DNA from: Shewanella sp. HN-41
Lineage (GTDB): Bacteria; Pseudomonadota; Gammaproteobacteria; Enterobacterales; Shewanellaceae
DNA: 64,000 nt
Direction of reading: 5' to 3'
Assembly (NCBI RefSeq): GCF_000217915.1
Contig: NZ_AFOZ01000019.1
Coordinates: forward strand, 1 to 64,000
Part shown: positions 18,855 through 27,492 of the stretch, in pieces
How positions within the stretch are numbered: the first letter of the stretch is position 1
Layout: every line of letters starts with the position of its first letter
Translations under genes and position numbers: made by a program
Notes under the pieces: model-generated
What the model saw: only the letters and a program-made list of their open reading frames with translations
What the model was told of the DNA's origin: nothing
Databases searched by the model: none

Positions 18855-19538
18855 ATGGGAATTTTCTCTCGTTTCGCCGATATCATTAACTCTAATATCA
18901 GCGCATTGCTGGATAAAGCCGAAGACCCAGAAAAAATGGTTCGACTGATTATCCAAGAAATGGAAGACACACTCGTTGAAGTGCGTTCTACCTCAGCTAA
19001 AGTGTTAGCTGAAAAGAAAGAGCTGCAACGTCGTATCAATCGCGTGTTAGAGCAAGTGCAAGATTGGCAAGATAAGGCTGAACTAGCGCTGTCCAAAGAC
19101 CGTGAAGACTTAGCGAAAGCCGCTTTAGTTGAAAAACAAAAAGCGACCGGTTTAGCAGACACGCTGAATCAAGAGTTAGCCGTTATCGATGAACATATCG
19201 CACGCTTGAAAGATGAAGTGGGCATGTTGCAAGAAAAGCTGCTCGATGCAAAAGCACGTCAAAAGACCATTATTTTGCGCACTCAAACAGCGTCATCACG
19301 CTTAGAAGTGAAAAAGCAGTTAGATTCAAGCAAGATCGACAACGCTATGCTCAAGTTTGAGCAATATGAGCGCCGTGTCGAAGGCTTAGAAGCCCAAGTT
19401 GAATCCTACGATCTTGGCAGTAAGAAGACCTTAGCCGATGAGTTTGCGGCGCTAGAAGCGGAAGACTCTGTGAATGCAGAACTGGCAGCGCTAAAAGCCA
19501 AGGTAAAAGCTAAAGCGCCAATTAAGTCAAAAGAATAA
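18855..19538 (+). CDS. pspA: Phage shock protein A
   Basis: Peripheral inner-membrane protein of the ESCRT-III-like PspA/IM30 family. It guards membrane integrity and inhibits PspF. The 227 residues form almost continuous helical coiled coils after the amphipathic start MGIFSRFADIINSNISALLDKAEDP. The ATG at 18855 follows GAGGATAG; the frame is open 31 codons further up, across the sigma54 promoter, and cannot be the start. Confidence 0.96.
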   Translation: MGIFSRFADIINSNISALLDKAEDPEKMVRLIIQEMEDTLVEVRSTSAKVLAEKKELQRRINRVLEQVQDWQDKAELALSKDREDLAKAALVEKQKATGLADTLNQELAVIDEHIARLKDEVGMLQEKLLDAKARQKTIILRTQTASSRLEVKKQLDSSKIDNAMLKFEQYERRVEGLEAQVESYDLGSKKTLADEFAALEAEDSVNAELAALKAKVKAKAPIKSKE

Positions 19539-19555
19539 CAATTCAGAGGTGAGTT

Positions 19556-19795
19556 ATGGATATGGACGTACTGATGGCGCCGATTATTATTTTCATGGTG
19601 ATAGTCGCGCCAATATGGTTAGTTCTTCATTATCGCAGTAAGCGACAAGTGAGCCAGGGACTCACTGAGGAAGAGTTTTCACAACTCAATGACTTGATTG
19701 CCAAGGCCGATAAAATGGCGGCACGTATCGAAACCTTAGAGGCCATTCTGGATACAGAATCGCCTGAATGGAGGGGGAAAAATGAGAGGATCTAA
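19556..19795 (+). CDS. pspB: Phage shock protein B
   Basis: 79 residues: one membrane helix (about 6-24) followed by a cytoplasmic helix with the family pattern HYRSKRQVSQGLTEEE. With PspC it senses membrane stress and pulls PspA off PspF. It starts 17 bases after pspA and overlaps pspC by 14 bases. Confidence 0.93.
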   Translation: MDMDVLMAPIIIFMVIVAPIWLVLHYRSKRQVSQGLTEEEFSQLNDLIAKADKMAARIETLEAILDTESPEWRGKNERI

Positions 19796-20168
19796 TGGCC
19801 GTACTTTGTACCGCATTCCCCAGTCAGGCAAAATAGCGGGTGTATGTGCAGGGATTGCCGAGTACTTTGCGATTGAGACTTGGTTAGTGCGAGTACTGGC
19901 GGTGTCTATCTTCTTACTCGGTGGCTCGGGTGTGGTGTTTATCATCTATGTTGCCCTGTGGGTGATTTTAGACATCAAGCCACAAAAGTCGTACGATAGG
20001 GACGATATTGAAGTGAAGAAGAAGCCGTGGCAGTCGGGAGAACCCGCAAAGCAAGCACTGAGTGACGTGAGCCGTCAATTTCGAAATTTGGAAGTCAGGC
20101 TGCAAAATTTAGAACGTCACGTCACCTCTGACAACTTTGATTTAAAGAGACAGATCAATAGTTTGTAA
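19782..20168 (+). CDS. pspC: Phage shock protein C
   Basis: 128 residues with the PspC domain (LYRIPQSGKIAGVCAGIAEYF, seen in pieces as GVCAGIAEYF), a membrane segment around 40-65 and a C-terminal coiled coil (FRNLEVRLQNLERHV). Integral membrane sensor of the Psp system. Confidence 0.94.
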   Translation: MRGSNGRTLYRIPQSGKIAGVCAGIAEYFAIETWLVRVLAVSIFLLGGSGVVFIIYVALWVILDIKPQKSYDRDDIEVKKKPWQSGEPAKQALSDVSRQFRNLEVRLQNLERHVTSDNFDLKRQINSL

Positions 20169-20176
20169 CCCTTCTA

Positions 20177-20198
20177 AAGGGCGGCCATGTCCGCCCTT
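20177..20198 (+). terminator. Possible terminator after pspC
   Basis: AAGGGCGG-CCATGT-CCGCCCTT, a perfect eight-pair stem nine bases past the pspC stop. The T-run is poor (GTTGCTT), so read-through into ycjX is possible. Confidence 0.5.
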
Positions 20199-20261
20199 GT
20201 TGCTTAATCTCTGCTCCAATCCAGTGTATAGTTAACCTCATTCGACATAAGGGAAGTCTCT

Positions 20262-21722
20262 ATGGGAATGCTTGATGCTTCACTCCATAAATTAACCCAA
20301 AAGGGTCAATCCCTGTTACATCGCACCGCGGACCGACATTTACGTTTGGCCGTGACTGGGCTTTCTGGTGCGGGAAAAACGGCGTTTATCACAGGGTTAG
20401 TGAATCAGTTACTCAATTCTGGGCCTGTTTCAACCTTACCCCATGCCCGTAATAACAGCGCTTTACCACTGTGGCAGGTGAGCCGCGATCAGCGTTTGCT
20501 CGGGGTTAAGCGTGCCATGCAGCCGGATCTGGAAATCGCCAGTTTTGATTATCAAGGCGCCATGTTAGCGCTCACTTCCGATCCAGCAACTTGGCCAGCC
20601 TCCACTCGCACTATTTCTGAATTACGATTGGCGATTAAATACCAGCCGCAAAAGGGCCTACTGGCTAAACTTTCCGATACCGCCACACTGTATTTGGACA
20701 TAGTCGATTATCCCGGCGAATGGTTACTCGATTTACCTATGCTGCGCCAAGACTTCGTTACTTGGTGCCGTGCACAGCAAGTTCGCATTGAGAATCTTAA
20801 AAGCTCACCCTTGTATGCCCAGTTTGAACAATCTTTGATGTCATTAGATTTAGCCGCCAGCGCCGATGAGCAGCAATTAAAGCGGATTGCCGATCAATAT
20901 CAGTTATTACTCAATGATTTAGTACATGTGCAAGGTTATTACCAAGCGCAACCAGGGCGCATGTTATTGCCGGGTGAATGGCAGGGCGCGCCCTTATTGG
21001 CTTTTTTCCCCCTGTTATTGGTCAATGATGAAAAGTTCGCAGCGCTTTCGCAAAGCGATAAACACAGTGGATTCCATGTACTGGAAAAACGCTATCAAGA
21101 ATATGTAGCTAAGGTGGTTAAGCCTTTCTATAAAAATCACTTTGCCGGTTTTGATAGGCAACTCGTGCTAGTTGACTGTTTTAGTGCGTTGAATCGCGGT
21201 AAAAAGCAATTTGAGGATATGGGTGCGGCGCTCAATGCCATTATGGAAAGCTTTCAGTTTGGCCAATCGAGTTATTTACGGCGTTTATTTGCCCCCCGCA
21301 TCGACCGTTTGTTGTTTGCCGCGAGCAAGGTCGACCATGTGACGCGCGATCAGCAGAGCCATGTTTTGTCCCTGCTGACCGATATGTTGAAACACAGCCA
21401 GCATTTTGCCAGCTTCGATGGTTGTAAAGTGGAGACGATGGCGATTAGCGCCATCAAGGCGACACGCCACGGCATGGTGACGACCCAAGAGGGCGAGGTC
21501 GAAGTCGTGCAGGGGATAGGGCTCAATGGCAAAGCCCTGACCTTGTTTCCAGGCGAAGTGCCCACTCGCTTACCTGAAGCTAATTTTTGGCGTGATCAAG
21601 GGTTTAACTTTATCGGCTTTGCACCACCGAGCAATGTCAATGTCGACCCATCTCAAGTGCACTTTGACCATATTCGTCTCGATCATTTGTTGCAGTACTT
21701 ACTGGGAGATAAGTTGGAATGA
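20262..21722 (+). CDS. ycjX: YcjX-family P-loop protein (DUF463)
   Basis: 486 residues with an N-terminal nucleotide-binding P-loop (GLSGAGKTAF near residue 38) and the family segments DYPGEWLLDLPML and LVDCFSALNRGKKQFEDM. YcjX proteins are stress-associated GTPase-like proteins, found next to psp genes in enterobacteria as here. Exact role unknown. Its stop overlaps the ycjF start. Confidence 0.9.
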   Translation: MGMLDASLHKLTQKGQSLLHRTADRHLRLAVTGLSGAGKTAFITGLVNQLLNSGPVSTLPHARNNSALPLWQVSRDQRLLGVKRAMQPDLEIASFDYQGAMLALTSDPATWPASTRTISELRLAIKYQPQKGLLAKLSDTATLYLDIVDYPGEWLLDLPMLRQDFVTWCRAQQVRIENLKSSPLYAQFEQSLMSLDLAASADEQQLKRIADQYQLLLNDLVHVQGYYQAQPGRMLLPGEWQGAPLLAFFPLLLVNDEKFAALSQSDKHSGFHVLEKRYQEYVAKVVKPFYKNHFAGFDRQLVLVDCFSALNRGKKQFEDMGAALNAIMESFQFGQSSYLRRLFAPRIDRLLFAASKVDHVTRDQQSHVLSLLTDMLKHSQHFASFDGCKVETMAISAIKATRHGMVTTQEGEVEVVQGIGLNGKALTLFPGEVPTRLPEANFWRDQGFNFIGFAPPSNVNVDPSQVHFDHIRLDHLLQYLLGDKLE

Positions 21723-22978
21723 CGCTAAAGCTATCGGATAACGCTAATGAGCCGGCCTCCAATTCCTCTGCCAACTCATTTGAACGCTCGACTGAACAAT
21801 CAGTTGAACAATCCATTGAACAACAGGCCATTAAACAAAAGCCGCTGAAAAAGCAGCAGCTGTTTGATCCACAAGTCGTGGCGCTCAAACCCAGCAAAGA
21901 GGAACTCAAAGGGGCTAAAGCCTTTGAACCGCATACGCCTGTGCAAGAAGTGGCTACCGATATTGAGGAATTGATGGATGAGACGCTGTCTGCCCATCCA
22001 AAAATGATCGATGCCAAATCGGTATCGCCTCAACTCGTTAAGTCACGCCGTTGGTCTTGGCTCGCTCGTCTGGCGGTATCGAGTTTATTGCTGCTCGTAG
22101 TGGTTCAAACGGGATTAGCACTGAGGGATGCTTGGTTTGAGAGCCCTTGGTTGTTCAGTTTTTATGGTGTGGTGCTTGGGGTCGTCAGTGCGTGGGCATT
22201 GGCGGGCGCAGTCAGTGAGTATCGTAAACTGAAGCGACTCAAACAGGTCGCCGATACCCAAGAAACTGGCGCTAGGCTGGCGCAGAGCATGCAAATGGGT
22301 GAGGCAGATAGCTTTATCGATAATATCGTGTGCCACTATGACGACAGTCAAGGTGTACAGCAACTTCGTCGCTCATTAAAGGATGAGCATAATGATGCCG
22401 AGAAAGTCTTGTTATTTGAGGACTTAGTTCTGACGGAGCGAGATGAACTGGCCAAAAAGGTGGTGCGACGCTATGCGGCTGAATCCGCAGTGTTACTGGC
22501 GGCCAGCCCGTTAGCCGTGCTCGATATGGCGATCATCCTATGGCGTAATCAACGTATGCTGCGCGATGTCGCCCGCTGTTATGGCATAGAGCTAGGCTAT
22601 TGGAGCCGGATTAAACTTATCCGCAGTATTATCATCAATATTATTTATGCGGGCACCAGTGAGTTAGTCACAGATTTAGGTACACAGCTGTTATCAGTTG
22701 AAATGACAGGTAAATTGTCTGCTCGCTTGGCCCAAGGTTTAGGGGGCGGCATGCTAACTGCGCGCCTCGGATATCAAGCCATGGCGTTGTGTCGGCCGAT
22801 TGTGTTTAGGGAAGAGCAAAGGCCTAAATTGTCTAAAGTGCATCAGGAATTGTTAATCGAACTGAAGCAGTTTTCAGGCAAGCTGTTTACCAAGGAAGGC
22901 CGCGACGCATTAAAAGGCCAGTTCGCCGACGTTGATGACAAGGTCTATCGGTCAGCTAAAGATAAGTCTAAAGAGTAG
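21719..22978 (+). CDS. ycjF: YcjF-family membrane protein (TIGR01620/DUF697 type)
   Basis: 419 residues: a low-complexity Ser/Glu/Gln-rich cytoplasmic N-terminus, two membrane segments near 115-160, and a conserved C-terminal region (LLAASPLAVLDMAIILWRNQRM, seen as SPLAVLDMAIILW). It overlaps ycjX by four bases, so the pair is translationally coupled and probably acts together in the envelope stress response. Confidence 0.88.
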   Translation: MTLKLSDNANEPASNSSANSFERSTEQSVEQSIEQQAIKQKPLKKQQLFDPQVVALKPSKEELKGAKAFEPHTPVQEVATDIEELMDETLSAHPKMIDAKSVSPQLVKSRRWSWLARLAVSSLLLLVVVQTGLALRDAWFESPWLFSFYGVVLGVVSAWALAGAVSEYRKLKRLKQVADTQETGARLAQSMQMGEADSFIDNIVCHYDDSQGVQQLRRSLKDEHNDAEKVLLFEDLVLTERDELAKKVVRRYAAESAVLLAASPLAVLDMAIILWRNQRMLRDVARCYGIELGYWSRIKLIRSIIINIIYAGTSELVTDLGTQLLSVEMTGKLSARLAQGLGGGMLTARLGYQAMALCRPIVFREEQRPKLSKVHQELLIELKQFSGKLFTKEGRDALKGQFADVDDKVYRSAKDKSKE

Positions 22979-23027
22979 ATGCTATTTAATATCATATAAT
23001 TAACTGATTTTAACGGCCTAAAGTAGA

Positions 23028-23060
23028 TGCGCTAATGGACTTGTTCCTTAGCGCATTTTT
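23028..23060 (+). terminator. Terminator after ycjF
   Basis: TGCGCTAA (23028-23035) pairs with TTAGCGCA (23048-23055), followed by TTTTT. Confidence 0.8.
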
Positions 23061-23084
23061 TATGATTTTTTACAGGTATCGAGT

Positions 23085-23189
23085 ATGAAAAAATGCGACT
23101 TAGAAGTGTTATGTAACAAGTTAATTACACTTTGCGCGCTGCTATTTTCGCCATGCTACTGGCTTAAGTGCTTGGCCGCGTTATGGTAG
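23085..23189 (+). CDS. Possible small cysteine-rich leader peptide
   Basis: An ATG frame of 34 codons starting MKKCDLEVLCNK and ending KCLAALW, with five cysteines (4, 10, 17, 24, 29). AGG sits about 10 bases upstream. It lies 130 bases before the methionine gamma-lyase gene. Such a frame could arise by chance; no homologue is known to me, and the link to sulfur amino acid control is a guess. Confidence 0.25.
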   Translation: MKKCDLEVLCNKLITLCALLFSPCYWLKCLAALW

Positions 23190-23215
23190 GGCTTATTCGA
23201 TAGGGCTAATGTTTC

Positions 23216-23244
23216 ATTAACTTATCTATTGAATTGTCCATAAT
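23216..23244 (+). promoter_or_regulatory. Candidate mdeA promoter
   Basis: TTAACT, about 16 bases, then CATAAT (23239-23244). Transcription would start within or just before the left arm of the inverted repeat at 23248. Confidence 0.4.
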
Positions 23245-23247
23245 GCG

Positions 23248-23301
23248 GGCATTGAGCGCTCCACACCAACAATCAATCAAGAACGGGAACCGCTCAATGC
23301 C
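23248..23301 (+). repeat. Inverted repeat in the mdeA leader
   Basis: GGCATTGAGCG (23248-23258) and its exact complement CGCTCAATGCC (23291-23301), 32 bases apart, seven bases before the AAGGAG ribosome site. It could be an RNA stem or a pair of protein-binding half-sites. Confidence 0.65.
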
Positions 23302-23319
23302 AATCACAAGGAGTTAGGT

Positions 23320-24513
23320 ATGCAAGATGAGTCAGGCAAGATGTGGAAAGCGGCAACACAGGTTATTCATGGCGGCCATGAGCGTGAGGCCTTTGGTGCC
23401 TTAGTGACGCCGCTTTATCAAAGTGCGACTTTTGTGTTTGAGTCGGCGCAGCAAGGTGGTGAGCGATTTGCGGGTAATGAGCCGGGTTATATTTACACGC
23501 GCTTAGGGAATCCAACAACCGCCGAGCTTGAACGTAAAATGGCGATTTTAGAAGGGGCAGAGGCCGCTGCTGCAACGGCATCTGGCATGGGTGCAGTATC
23601 CGCCGCATTACTGGCCAACTTGCAGATGGGCGATCATTTAGTAGCATCCAATGCCGTATATGGTTGTACTTATGCGCTAATGACGACGCAGTTCGCTCGC
23701 TTTGGTATTGAAGTGTCCCTAGTGGACTTTTCATCGATAACAGAAACAGAAGCGGCGATTAAATCCAATACTAAGGTCATTTTCTGTGAGACCCCAGTCA
23801 ATCCCCATTTGCAGGTGTTTGATTTAGCGGCAATTGCAAATATTGCCAAACGTCATCAACTGGTCAGTATTGTCGATAATACCTTTATGACGCCATTACT
23901 ACAGAGACCGCTGGATTTTGGTATCGATTTAGTGATCCACAGTGCGACTAAATATTTGAATGGTCATGGCGATGTGATTGCGGGGATAGTGTGTGGCAGT
24001 GAAGAGCAGCTCCATAAAGTGAAGTATGAGATCTTAAAAGATATTGGTGCTGTGATATCGCCCCACGATGCTTGGCTGATCTTGCGCGGCCTTAAAACCT
24101 TAGACGTGCGTCTACAGCGCCATTGCGATAGCGCCCAGCGCGTGGCCGAGTTTTTGGCCGAACATCCCAGTATTAACCGCGTGTATTATCCTGGACTTGC
24201 CTCTCACCAAGGGCATCAATTTATTGGTCAACAGATGAAACGTGCCGGTGGGGTGATCGCATTTGAATTGGCGGCAAATTTGGAACAAGCCATGGCTTTT
24301 GTGGGTTATCTAAAGCTATTTTCTATAGCGGTGAGCTTAGGGGACGCAGAATCCCTCATTCAACATCCGGCATCGATGACGCACTCTCCCTATACGCCAG
24401 AGGCGAGAGCGGCGGCTGGGATTAGCGACAATCTGCTGCGGATTTCTATTGGCTTAGAAGATTGTGACGACATTATTGCCGACCTAAGCCAAGCCTTAGA
24501 GAGATTGGCATGA
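23320..24513 (+). CDS. mdeA: Methionine gamma-lyase
   Basis: A pyridoxal-phosphate enzyme of the Cys/Met metabolism family that splits methionine into methanethiol, ammonia and 2-oxobutyrate. 397 residues. Lys211 (in HSATKYLNGH) binds the cofactor, and Tyr114 and Cys116 (in NAVYGCTYAL) lie at the same numbers as in the Pseudomonas putida enzyme. The cysteine favours a gamma-lyase over cystathionine synthase or beta-lyase. Single gene with an AAGGAG ribosome site and a structured leader. Confidence 0.88.
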   Translation: MQDESGKMWKAATQVIHGGHEREAFGALVTPLYQSATFVFESAQQGGERFAGNEPGYIYTRLGNPTTAELERKMAILEGAEAAAATASGMGAVSAALLANLQMGDHLVASNAVYGCTYALMTTQFARFGIEVSLVDFSSITETEAAIKSNTKVIFCETPVNPHLQVFDLAAIANIAKRHQLVSIVDNTFMTPLLQRPLDFGIDLVIHSATKYLNGHGDVIAGIVCGSEEQLHKVKYEILKDIGAVISPHDAWLILRGLKTLDVRLQRHCDSAQRVAEFLAEHPSINRVYYPGLASHQGHQFIGQQMKRAGGVIAFELAANLEQAMAFVGYLKLFSIAVSLGDAESLIQHPASMTHSPYTPEARAAAGISDNLLRISIGLEDCDDIIADLSQALERLA

Positions 24514-24547
24514 TTGTAAAGTAGCGCATTCAACAGCGGTAAAAATA

Positions 24548-24574
24548 GGGCGCGAGTTGGCGCCCCATTTTTAT
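24548..24574 (+). terminator. Probable terminator after mdeA
   Basis: A GC-rich stem from GGGCG and CGCCC around 24549-24566 followed by CATTTTTAT. Confidence 0.6.
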
Positions 24575-24746
24575 GAGCAAACATGCGCGCTATTTTATGA
24601 TTAAGCATGCGTTGAATAGGCCTGAAGTTTAGGGATAGGTAATATTTGTTGTTGTGATTTGGTAATTCAGAAGAGCTTAGTCTATTTTTGATTTGAGGCC
24701 ACGGAAGTAGGACGAAAGGCCGAATATCATGGAAAGAGGAACTATT

Positions 24747-25112
24747 ATGAAGACCAAACTCAATATAACGGCTATTGTGAGTGCAATTGCACTTACTGCA
24801 TTAGTAGCAGCCCCTGCAATGGCAGCGGATCCCGTCAAAGAAGCCACAAAAGTACAGACTCAAGCAAAGATGGATGTGAAGGATGCTGCATCGGAAGCGA
24901 AAAAAGCGATGCCAGATACCGCTCAAGTTAATATCAATACCGCCTCCTTTGAACAGTTGCAAATGTTGAAGGGGATCGGCGCCGCCAAGGCTCAGGCCAT
25001 TATAGATTACCGTACTCAGAATGGTAAGTTTAAGGCGGTTGATGATTTAGCGAATGTCTCTGGTATAGGTGCAAAACTGATTGAACAGAATCGACATTTG
25101 ATGAAGATCTGA
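24747..25112 (+). CDS. ComEA-like secreted helix-hairpin-helix DNA-binding protein
   Basis: 121 residues from the ATG at 24747, which has AGAGGA upstream; six codons further up are open. A signal peptide ends at about AMAADP. A linker rich in Lys, Ala and Glu follows, then a double helix-hairpin-helix domain ([21 protein letters not shown] ... [10 protein letters not shown]). ComEA proteins bind incoming DNA in the periplasm during competence. No other uptake genes are adjacent, so a role in DNA uptake is inferred. Confidence 0.88.
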   Translation: MKTKLNITAIVSAIALTALVAAPAMAADPVKEATKVQTQAKMDVKDAASEAKKAMPDTAQVNINTASFEQLQMLKGIGAAKAQAIIDYRTQNGKFKAVDDLANVSGIGAKLIEQNRHLMKI

Positions 25113-25158
25113 ATCATTAATCAGTGCCAAATAATGATTATTTGAGCGTAAAAACGAC

Positions 25159-25184
25159 AAAAAGCCTACAAATGTAGGCTTTTA
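25159..25184 (+). terminator. Terminator after the comEA-like gene
   Basis: AAAGCCTACA-AA-TGTAGGCTTTT, about 50 bases after the stop. Confidence 0.85.
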
Positions 25185-25257
25185 TCATTTAAATACTTTG
25201 GTTTGCCTATAGATTGTCCACTTAAGCAGGATATTTGCCAAATGGGTGGATTAGCAC

Positions 25258-25286
25258 TTGATCCCTTAGATGCCATAGGGGATAAT
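25258..25286 (+). promoter_or_regulatory. Probable ffs promoter
   Basis: TTGATC (25258-25263), exactly 17 bases, GATAAT (25281-25286), followed by a GC-rich CCGCG discriminator typical of stable RNA genes. A short 5' leader would be trimmed off. Confidence 0.6.
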
Positions 25287-25327
25287 CCGCGTCGTTCAGT
25301 CATCATCAATGATGTACTCGAAGTTAT

Positions 25328-25436
25328 GGTGACCCTAGGGTCCCCCCGCAATGATAACTTGTGAACTCGGCCAGGCCCGGAAGGGAGCAACCGCAGCAAG
25401 CGACTCGTGTGCCGGGGTGTCGGCTCTAGGGGAACC
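25328..25436 (+). ncRNA. ffs: Signal recognition particle RNA (4.5S RNA)
   Basis: The RNA part of the particle that, with Ffh, targets membrane proteins. The conserved tip CCAGGCCCGGAAGGGAGCA and the opposing GTGTGCCGGGG are present. The outer ends GGTGACCCTAGGG and CTCTAGGGGAACC pair into one long hairpin of about 109 nt, close to the 114 nt of E. coli. Ends are estimated from the pairing and could be off by a few bases. Confidence 0.93.
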
Positions 25437-25534
25437 TCCAATTCCTGCTTATTTATCTTAGTTTTCTGCCAAATTTCAATCTTATTTAGCTTCACGTTAT
25501 CATTATTCTGATAACAGCTGCCGTTGGCAAAAAA

Positions 25535-25819
25535 TTAATATTCAGTTTCTTCTTGTAACCTTTTTTGTAGATTCTGTTTGAGGAAGGCACGGGATTTTTC
25601 TAATGCGGCTTGAATTTCCCGCTTCAGCTCCTGCAACTCGTTGTAGTCTTCAAAAAAGTAAGTGTCGACGAGGTGGCGTATATAACGTACGGGCAGTTGG
25701 TTGAGTGTTACACAACAGAGATCGGCTAAATAATCCTCTGGCAGTTCGTCCATAAGTCCTTCATCTGATAACATTTCCATTAAGAGAACTTCGTAATAAT
25801 TACGGATTTCGAGTTGCAT
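25535..25819 (-). CDS. ComFB-family protein (late competence development type)
   Basis: 94 residues with the ComFB pattern: IRNYYEVLLMEML, then LADLCCVTLNQLPVRYIRHLVDTY, then a charged helical tail. The family is named after a Bacillus competence gene but its molecular role is not settled. Last gene of a minus-strand series, 33 bases after the deacetylase-like gene. Confidence 0.8.
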   Translation of the reverse strand: MQLEIRNYYEVLLMEMLSDEGLMDELPEDYLADLCCVTLNQLPVRYIRHLVDTYFFEDYNELQELKREIQAALEKSRAFLKQNLQKRLQEETEY

Positions 25820-25852
25820 CGCTGTGCTCCATGATGGTTTTTATTGAGTTTG

Positions 25853-26755
25853 CTACCACAAATGGTTTGCCGCAATAAAAAGTTGGCTGTGTCTTTGGCT
25901 TAATTGTAGTGCGTCTCTGCTATAACCGCCGCCTATCACTGCTGCAATTGGAATATTTGCCGATTTTGCGATTGATAATACAGTTAAATCCCGTCTGAAC
26001 AGCCCTTCTTGGCTGATATTAAGCAAACCGAGATCGTCATTCTGATGAATATCGACCCCTGCATCATAGAGGATAAGATCCGGCTGGTGGATCCGAATGA
26101 GCAGGGCAAGCGTTTGCTCAACGGTTTCGATATAGGCTTTATCATCGACGCCCTTTGAAAGCTCAATATCATAGTGGGAGCTTTGTTTACGGCTAGGAAA
26201 GTTTTCTTTGCAATGGATTGAGCAACTGATGATCCCATTATGCCTATGGCTCAGGGTGGCGCTACCGTCACCTTGATGTACATCACAGTCAAAAATGAGC
26301 ACACTATGGAGTTGTTTTGCTGCAATAACTTTTTGGGCTGCGATGATTAAGTCATTGAAAATACAGTAGCCACTACCAAAGTCATAGTGAGCATGGTGAT
26401 AACCCCCCGTTAAATGCAGGCTAATACCATGTTCAATGGCCAATGAGGCTGTGAGTGTCGTGCCAGCCACAGAATGCAAGGTGCGCTCGACTAAGGCCTC
26501 ACTCCAAGGAAACCCAATTCGCCTGAGCGCCATCGTTGGCAAAGTCCCAGTGATAAACTGCTCGACGTACTCTTTTTGATGCACTTGCATAACATCCTGT
26601 GCCGTCATAGCGATAGGTGCATGAAACTGCGCAGGTGTGGCAAGCTGATTATCGAATAAGTATTGTCGAAGATTTGCGTATTTTGTGGTGGGAAATTTGT
26701 GGTGAGAGGGAAGCGCCAGCTTGGAATAGCTGGCGTGATAAACCAATGGGATCAT
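25853..26755 (-). CDS. Histone deacetylase family protein
   Basis: A zinc amidohydrolase of the arginase/deacetylase fold, 300 residues from the ATG at 26755 (a TTG lies two codons up). Active-site histidines sit in GGYHHAHYDFGSGYC. The metal ligands are in DCDVHQGDG, and the closing motif is IGGGYS. Bacterial members deacetylate small molecules, acetylpolyamines or proteins; the substrate cannot be told here. Confidence 0.9.
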   Translation of the reverse strand: MIPLVYHASYSKLALPSHHKFPTTKYANLRQYLFDNQLATPAQFHAPIAMTAQDVMQVHQKEYVEQFITGTLPTMALRRIGFPWSEALVERTLHSVAGTTLTASLAIEHGISLHLTGGYHHAHYDFGSGYCIFNDLIIAAQKVIAAKQLHSVLIFDCDVHQGDGSATLSHRHNGIISCSIHCKENFPSRKQSSHYDIELSKGVDDKAYIETVEQTLALLIRIHQPDLILYDAGVDIHQNDDLGLLNISQEGLFRRDLTVLSIAKSANIPIAAVIGGGYSRDALQLSQRHSQLFIAANHLW

Positions 26756-26790
26756 AGTCAATATCGACTAAACCTCGTTATAGCAAGGTG

Positions 26791-27483
26791 TTATAGCTGA
26801 GAAATCGCCCAGCTCATAAATTCTTTACGTGTTTTCTCATCGGCTTGCAGCCACCAATACTGCAACATTTGCTGGGGATTCGCTCCCGCAGCCTTAGATG
26901 CATCGACCGGCTTCGTTAATGAAGTCGCATTCACCGCGGCTTGGGTAGATGTTGGCGCAGCGGCTACCACGACGGCTGTGGCGCCCGCTGCTCCAGTGGC
27001 TGCTGCAGCCGTACCTGATACATCAACTGCTTGGTTACCACTGAATAGGCGAGAAACAAAACTTTCTTCTTCAATATCGGTATTGGCAACTTGATAGTTG
27101 ACTTGGCCTTTGTCACTGCGGGTTAACACTACCTGTGGGTTTTGTGCATAGGACTTAGGTTTTTTTACCACTTTACCTTCGGCGGCGCGTAGATAATATT
27201 GATGATCACCATCGACTTCTAAGGTCACGATAAAAGGGGCTGACTTTACAAAGGTTTGGCTATCACTAAAGTCATCTTCGACCATTTCATGGTAACGAAT
27301 GGCGATTTTGTGGGTGCCGGGCGCCAATTCTAAACTGCTCTTGTGATTGAATACGCTGGACTCGACTTTTTTGCCATCGAGGGCAAGGTATTCGAAGGAC
27401 ATGGGAATATTCAGATCTGCAGCAAAGGCTGAGGCAGAGCCGAGTAACACGAGCAGACTACTGATTGGCAAAAGTGATTTCAT
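26791..27483 (-). CDS. DUF2057 family periplasmic protein
   Basis: 230 residues with a cleavable signal peptide (ending ASAFAAD), then the DUF2057 pattern: [29 protein letters not shown], and the [15 protein letters not shown] segment. An Ala/Thr-rich linker near 160-190 precedes a short conserved tail. Function unknown; the E. coli relative is YccT. It follows priC by nine bases. Confidence 0.8.
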   Translation of the reverse strand: MKSLLPISSLLVLLGSASAFAADLNIPMSFEYLALDGKKVESSVFNHKSSLELAPGTHKIAIRYHEMVEDDFSDSQTFVKSAPFIVTLEVDGDHQYYLRAAEGKVVKKPKSYAQNPQVVLTRSDKGQVNYQVANTDIEEESFVSRLFSGNQAVDVSGTAAAATGAAGATAVVVAAAPTSTQAAVNATSLTKPVDASKAAGANPQQMLQYWWLQADEKTRKEFMSWAISQL

Positions 27484-27492
27484 TATTGTTCC

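Larger units (their letters stand above)
22979..23319. other. ycjF-mdeA intergenic region
   Basis: 341 bases without an established gene. It holds the ycjF terminator (23028-23060), a possible 34-codon cysteine-rich peptide (23085-23189), a candidate promoter and an 11-base inverted repeat just before mdeA. These are listed separately. Confidence 0.6.
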
